The notes beneath the pieces are model-generated. The model saw only the letters and a program-made list of their open reading frames with translations, was not told the origin of the DNA and did not search any database. Of a stretch of DNA of 9,248 nt, positions 6,295 to 9,248 are shown piece by piece. The stretch spans positions 1-9,248 of the forward strand of contig DHWK01000088.1 in the NCBI GenBank assembly GCA_002413145.1. The letters run 5' to 3'. The translations under genes and the position numbers were made by a program. Source of the stretch: a bacterium UBP12_UBA5184. Its GTDB lineage: Bacteria; Vulcanimicrobiota; Vulcanimicrobiia; Vulcanimicrobiales; Vulcanimicrobiaceae. Position 1 is the first letter of the stretch, and each line of letters starts with the position of its first letter.

Positions 6295-6962
6295 TACAGA
6301 ATGTTCACGGCTCGCGATATGACGATCGCGATCGCGATCAGCGAGACGACGGCCTGCAGGGTCATGAGGGTCTTCGCCCAGGGGGTGAGCGGGTAGGTAT
6401 CGGTCGGGCTGAACGCGGTCGAATTCGTGAACGCGACGTATACGTAATCGAGAAACGACGGAGACCAGTCCGGCTTGGCGCAGTCCGGAGTGATCATCTG
6501 CGGAAAGAGAAAATCCGGAGCGCCGTGCGCCTCGCGAAGCCGATCGTCGGGACCTCCGCGATCGACCTCCCAATACCACAAACCGAAGACGATGATGTTC
6601 GTCACCCAGATCACTAGGGCGGAGACGAGCAGATGCGAGCCGGTGATGCTTTTCGCGTCGCTGACGAGCTGGCGGATCAAGAGCGCCAGCGAGGAAACGT
6701 TGAACAGATTGACCACCGCGATCAAGACGACCGCGAGGACTTGATGCCAACGCTCTTCTTTCGGGAGACGGCGCGGCGCCGCGAGGGTGAGCGGGATGAG
6801 GATCACGATGACGAGAGCTCCTTCGAGCCAGCCCGGGCCCATCGTGTAGCGCGCCGGAAGCGCAAAATTTAAGGCCGCCGCGACGAGCACGGCAAGTGAA
6901 GCGGGCCAGCGCGGCTCACTTTTTGCGGCGAGGCCCCAGGCCGGATCGTGTTTCGGCGGCAT
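6294..6962 (-). CDS. Membrane protein with K+-channel-like pore module and altered filter (DUF1345-like)
   Basis: The protein has 222 residues and about five predicted membrane segments: roughly 20-37, 44-62, 74-99, 108-132 and 198-220. The final ~55 residues read like the pore loop plus inner helix of two-TM K+ channels: YVYVAFTNSTAFSPTD, then YPLTPWAKTLMTLQ, then a hydrophobic helix ending in ISRAVNIL. In true channels the matching stretch is TxTTVGYGD followed by PxTxWAR. Here the filter is replaced by STAFSPTD, one residue longer and lacking the GYG. I recall similar sequences annotated as DUF1345 or as hypothetical channel-like proteins, but cannot confirm this without a search. The ATG at 6962 is 21 bases after the stop of the upstream metal transporter gene, so the two are probably one transcript; no strong ribosome site is visible. 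Transport function is inferred only from the fold-like pattern. Confidence 0.78.
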   Translation of the reverse strand: MPPKHDPAWGLAAKSEPRWPASLAVLVAAALNFALPARYTMGPGWLEGALVIVILIPLTLAAPRRLPKEERWHQVLAVVLIAVVNLFNVSSLALLIRQLVSDAKSITGSHLLVSALVIWVTNIIVFGLWYWEVDRGGPDDRLREAHGAPDFLFPQMITPDCAKPDWSPSFLDYVYVAFTNSTAFSPTDTYPLTPWAKTLMTLQAVVSLIAIAIVISRAVNIL

Positions 6963-6983
6963 CTTCGCGCTATTGCGCGAGGC

Positions 6984-7757
6984 TTAACTCGACCCTGCGT
7001 GCAGCGCCGCGAACAGCGCGTACAGGCCGACGAGCGCAACGAAGCCGCCACTCAGAACCTCGCCGTACCGCTCGACCGATCCTAAGGAGATACGCTGCAG
7101 TCCGGCCATCGCAGCGGTCGTCACCACGACGTACGTCGCGATCGTCGCAGCGGCGAAGATGGCGGCCATCAGCGCGACCAGCAACGGACCCGTGGTCGAG
7201 GCCGCAAAAAACAACGGCAGCCCTTCGACCATCGGAGACGAACCAAGGATCAAGAGCAGTGCCGTGCGGCCGCTCGCTCCGTGCGGATGGGCATGGAGGA
7301 TCGCGCTCTCCGCCGTCGCGTGCCAATCGAGATCGTGATGGTCGTGCCAATGCGCGTGTTCCAGGCCGTCGGCGTGGCGATGGAGGTGCGCGTGCCCGAG
7401 ATGTTCGTGACCGTGCGCGCCGCCATGAATTTCGCGCCAGCCGGCTGCGGCAATCCACGCCCCGAAGCCGATCAAGGCCAGCGCCGAGGCGACGTCGACA
7501 AGATGGGCGTAACGCGCCGCCGCAACCGCCCCGATCGCCCAGACCATGAGCCCGATCAGCAAGGTCGAGCTCACGTGGCCGAGTCCGGCCCCCGCGGCCG
7601 CCAGCGCCGTGCGCGCCGGCGACCAGCCATTGCGCCGGGCGAGCGCCACGAGCGGCGCCCAATGATCGGGGACCAGCGTGTGCAGGACGCCGACCGCAAG
7701 GATGGTCCACACCAGGATAGCGGCGTTGCCGGTCATACCGTACCGTATCTTCGGCAC
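6984..7757 (-). CDS. NicO/UreH-like divalent metal transporter with histidine-rich loop
   Basis: The protein has 257 residues with about six membrane segments: roughly 12-35, 50-75, 87-107, 164-187, 190-215 and 232-252. The first helix contains HTLVPDHWAPL (26-36), a His/Asp motif like the HxxxxDH motif of Ni/Co transporters and RcnA. The loop between helices three and four (111-159) holds 17 histidines in about 50 residues, a likely metal-binding region. The next helix has GSSPMVEGLPLFFAA (172-186), placed like the Pro-containing motif of NicO/TauE-type transporters. It probably moves Ni, Co or a similar ion across the inner membrane; direction and ion are unknown. The start chosen is GTG at 7757, which has GGAGAGG 10 bases upstream. 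The ATG at 7736 gives 250 residues but no ribosome site. The same frame stays open to 8162, yet that extension is the shadow of the divergent gene. No nickel enzyme gene is nearby. Confidence 0.8.
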   Translation of the reverse strand: MPKIRYGMTGNAAILVWTILAVGVLHTLVPDHWAPLVALARRNGWSPARTALAAAGAGLGHVSSTLLIGLMVWAIGAVAAARYAHLVDVASALALIGFGAWIAAAGWREIHGGAHGHEHLGHAHLHRHADGLEHAHWHDHHDLDWHATAESAILHAHPHGASGRTALLLILGSSPMVEGLPLFFAASTTGPLLVALMAAIFAAATIATYVVVTTAAMAGLQRISLGSVERYGEVLSGGFVALVGLYALFAALHAGSS

Positions 7758-7836
7758 GGCGACTCGACCTCTCCGCGGCTGGGGCATCTGGTCGCCGCGG
7801 GGGCTACCGGCTTGCGTGTCGGATAACGTCTCGCCG
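7758..7836. promoter_or_regulatory. Divergent intergenic region between metal transporter and exported protein genes
   Basis: About 79 bases separate the two divergent starts, so any promoters for both genes must be here or overlap the genes. I see no convincing -35/-10 pair or operator palindrome. The only clear signal is the ribosome site of the leftward gene. No good Shine-Dalgarno sequence precedes the rightward ATG. Confidence 0.4.
7768..7774 (-). promoter_or_regulatory. Ribosome binding site for the metal transporter gene
   Basis: On the minus strand this reads GGAGAGG, 10 bases before GTG 7757. The alternative ATG at 7736 lacks such a site, so this decides the start. Confidence 0.55.
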
Positions 7837-9248
7837 ATGCTGCGTCGCCAACGCTCGTTGATCGTCTCATTTGTCGCGGCATTTGCATGCTGCGCGCTAG
7901 TGCAGGGACGCGCCGTCGCCCAACCGGCACCGAGTTCTTCGCCGCCATCGCAAGCATCGCCGGCGCCATCCGCGGCGCCCGCGCCGACGCCGCGTCCGGC
8001 GGGGCTGCGCTTGGGCGTCGAGGCGCACGCGACGTTCATCAACCAGTCGACCAATGGCCCGGGCGTCCAACCGCCGGAGGGCCCCGGATTCATCGCAGGC
8101 GCGCCGCTCGCGCCGAATACACCGTACGACACGATCTCAAGCGCTCCGATGATCCCGGGCAACGCCGCCGAGTCGGCCCTCTATCTCAGTCCAACTTTTT
8201 ACACGCGAGCCTTTGACATCGGCGCGATCGTCGGCGCGGGGTATGCGCGCGGGAGCGTTACGAACGCCGTCTACTGGGGCGAGTCGCTCTTCCCCACGCT
8301 CAATCCACACCTGGGATCGCAACTCTTGCCCTACCGCGTCACCTTTCCGGCGCACCCCGGGTCGGACGACGGGACGGGCTTCGTCGCCGGCCTCACCGCC
8401 GGCCGCCTCGCGACGAGCGATGGGAACCTGCAACTTCGCGGCGGCTGGTTCGATCTCGCGCAGAGCGACGCGTTCGTCTTCACGCAACCGCTCGTCTCCG
8501 GATCGCCGCCGGCGCTCGCCGTCCTGCCGGCCGAATCACTCGGCGACGGGTCACCGTCGCTCGATTGGTGGAGCGCCCCCAGCACGGCCTATCCGTTGCG
8601 CGGCGCCGATCTCGTCGCTAAGCGCGGAGACGCAAGCTTCGAGCTCTCCGATGCGGCGCTGCCCTCGCTGCCGGGCAGCGCTGCGCGCATCACCATGGCC
8701 TCGCTCGTTTTCGACCGCGGCGAGGGGACACGCTTCTCGCTTCAAGGCCTGCATCTGCGCACCGGCGGGATGCTCGTCCCGGCGACGATCCTGTTCGCGC
8801 AAGGTCAACTCGTCTCGACGCCGCAGGGCGATTTGCCGGCGACGATGATCGGCGGCCAGCGGCAGACCATCCTCGGCGCACGCGGCGCCTTTCACGCCGG
8901 CTCGTGGTTCGACGCCGTCGCCGAATACGGACACGCGACCTACGACGCCGACAACGTCATGCTGCCCGGGTCGGGAAAACCCGGCAACTATTATCACGCG
9001 GGGATCACGAAGACGGTGCGTCGCGCGACGGGCTCGCTCGATCTTTACCGCAACGAGCCGTATTACGCGACGGCTATTCTGCCCTACGGGATCGCCGAAA
9101 ACGTCTGGTCGGCCGCCTGGGCCTGGCCCGGCCAGTGGCTGAAATCGAATTATCAGCTGATCAACAACACGCCGGCCAACGTCAATCGTCAGGGCTATCG
9201 GCTCAAGTACTCGCTCAAGGGCGGACCGCTCGAACTGCGCGCTTCCTA
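7837..9248 (+). CDS. Exported beta-rich protein, probable outer-membrane barrel (3' end outside window)
   Basis: The frame is open from ATG 7837 to the right edge, 470 codons without a stop. The N-terminus is a classical signal peptide: basic MLRRQR, a hydrophobic core, then GRAVA with cleavage likely after A28. C18 and C19 lie in the core but without a proper lipobox. Residues 29-54 form a Pro/Ala/Ser linker. The rest lacks membrane helices and has many short alternating segments rich in Gly, Tyr, Trp and Phe, such as LYLSPTFYTRAFDIGAIVG, LQLRGGWFDLAQSD, FHAGSWFDAVAEYGHATY and YYHAGITKTVRRATGSLDLY. This pattern fits beta strands of an outer-membrane porin-like protein. I do not recognise the family, and it shows no catalytic motif. 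The start is supported by the signal peptide although the ribosome site is weak; the frame continues open upstream with a GTG at 7816. It is divergent from the metal transporter, so a role in metal passage is possible but only a guess. Confidence 0.82.
   Translation, partial: MLRRQRSLIVSFVAAFACCALVQGRAVAQPAPSSSPPSQASPAPSAAPAPTPRPAGLRLGVEAHATFINQSTNGPGVQPPEGPGFIAGAPLAPNTPYDTISSAPMIPGNAAESALYLSPTFYTRAFDIGAIVGAGYARGSVTNAVYWGESLFPTLNPHLGSQLLPYRVTFPAHPGSDDGTGFVAGLTAGRLATSDGNLQLRGGWFDLAQSDAFVFTQPLVSGSPPALAVLPAESLGDGSPSLDWWSAPSTAYPLRGADLVAKRGDASFELSDAALPSLPGSAARITMASLVFDRGEGTRFSLQGLHLRTGGMLVPATILFAQGQLVSTPQGDLPATMIGGQRQTILGARGAFHAGSWFDAVAEYGHATYDADNVMLPGSGKPGNYYHAGITKTVRRATGSLDLYRNEPYYATAILPYGIAENVWSAAWAWPGQWLKSNYQLINNTPANVNRQGYRLKYSLKGGPLELRAS

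Noticed and set aside
6896..7549. 217-codon plus-strand frame over the two membrane protein genes
   Set aside because: Its translation is mostly Arg, Ser and Pro, typical of an antisense shadow of hydrophobic genes.
7736..7745. Tandem TACCG-TACCG next to the alternative transporter start
   Set aside because: Only two five-base units and no dyad symmetry; too short to call an operator.
7758..8162. N-terminal extension of the metal transporter to 8162
   Set aside because: The extra 135 residues are low-complexity Gly/Ala/Pro and overlap the signal peptide and linker of the divergent exported protein.
8213..8848. 211-codon plus-strand frame inside the exported protein gene
   Set aside because: It is the +1 shadow of the longer open frame; its translation is Arg/Ser-rich with no signal peptide or fold pattern.

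Overview
The window is a stretch of GC-rich (visibly above 60%), tightly packed bacterial chromosome. The last gene encodes an exported, apparently outer-membrane protein, which points to a cell with two membranes. The overall look (a respiratory succinate dehydrogenase with a CCG-domain subunit, paired TrkA genes, a truncated KdpD-like protein, no mobile elements) suggests an environmental bacterium of a poorly sampled phylum such as Eremiobacterota (WPS-2). That placement is an impression, not something the sequence proves.

Region 1 (1-2586, + strand) is the end of a succinate dehydrogenase/fumarate reductase operon: the C-terminal part of the flavoprotein SdhA, a long iron-sulfur subunit SdhB, and an HdrB-like subunit with two CCG-type cysteine motifs, the SdhE of so-called type E succinate:quinone reductases. 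SdhB has a fourth cysteine at the third cluster, so it probably carries a second [4Fe-4S] cluster in place of the usual [3Fe-4S]. A tRNA-Pro(CGG) gene on the opposite strand (2596-2670) abuts the operon end.

Region 2 (2790-6275, + strand) looks like one potassium-related operon: two consecutive TrkA-type RCK proteins 3 bases apart, then, 78 bases later, a 683-residue protein. This protein is built as two successive KdpD sensor (P-loop) domains, each followed by a universal-stress-protein-like segment, with no membrane domain and no histidine kinase. The tandem architecture is the most unusual object in the window.

Region 3 (6294-7757, - strand) holds two membrane proteins. One has about five membrane segments and ends in a pore-loop/inner-helix module resembling a K+ channel with a changed selectivity filter. 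The other is a NicO/UreH-like metal transporter with a very histidine-rich loop. They converge on the KdpD-like gene, with a weak candidate terminator between.

Region 4 (7837 to the window end, + strand) is a long gene open at the right edge. It encodes a secreted protein with a signal peptide, a Pro/Ala/Ser linker and a beta-rich body, probably an outer-membrane barrel of unknown function. No IS element, CRISPR array, integron or phage gene was seen, and there is no gene-free stretch longer than about 120 bases.
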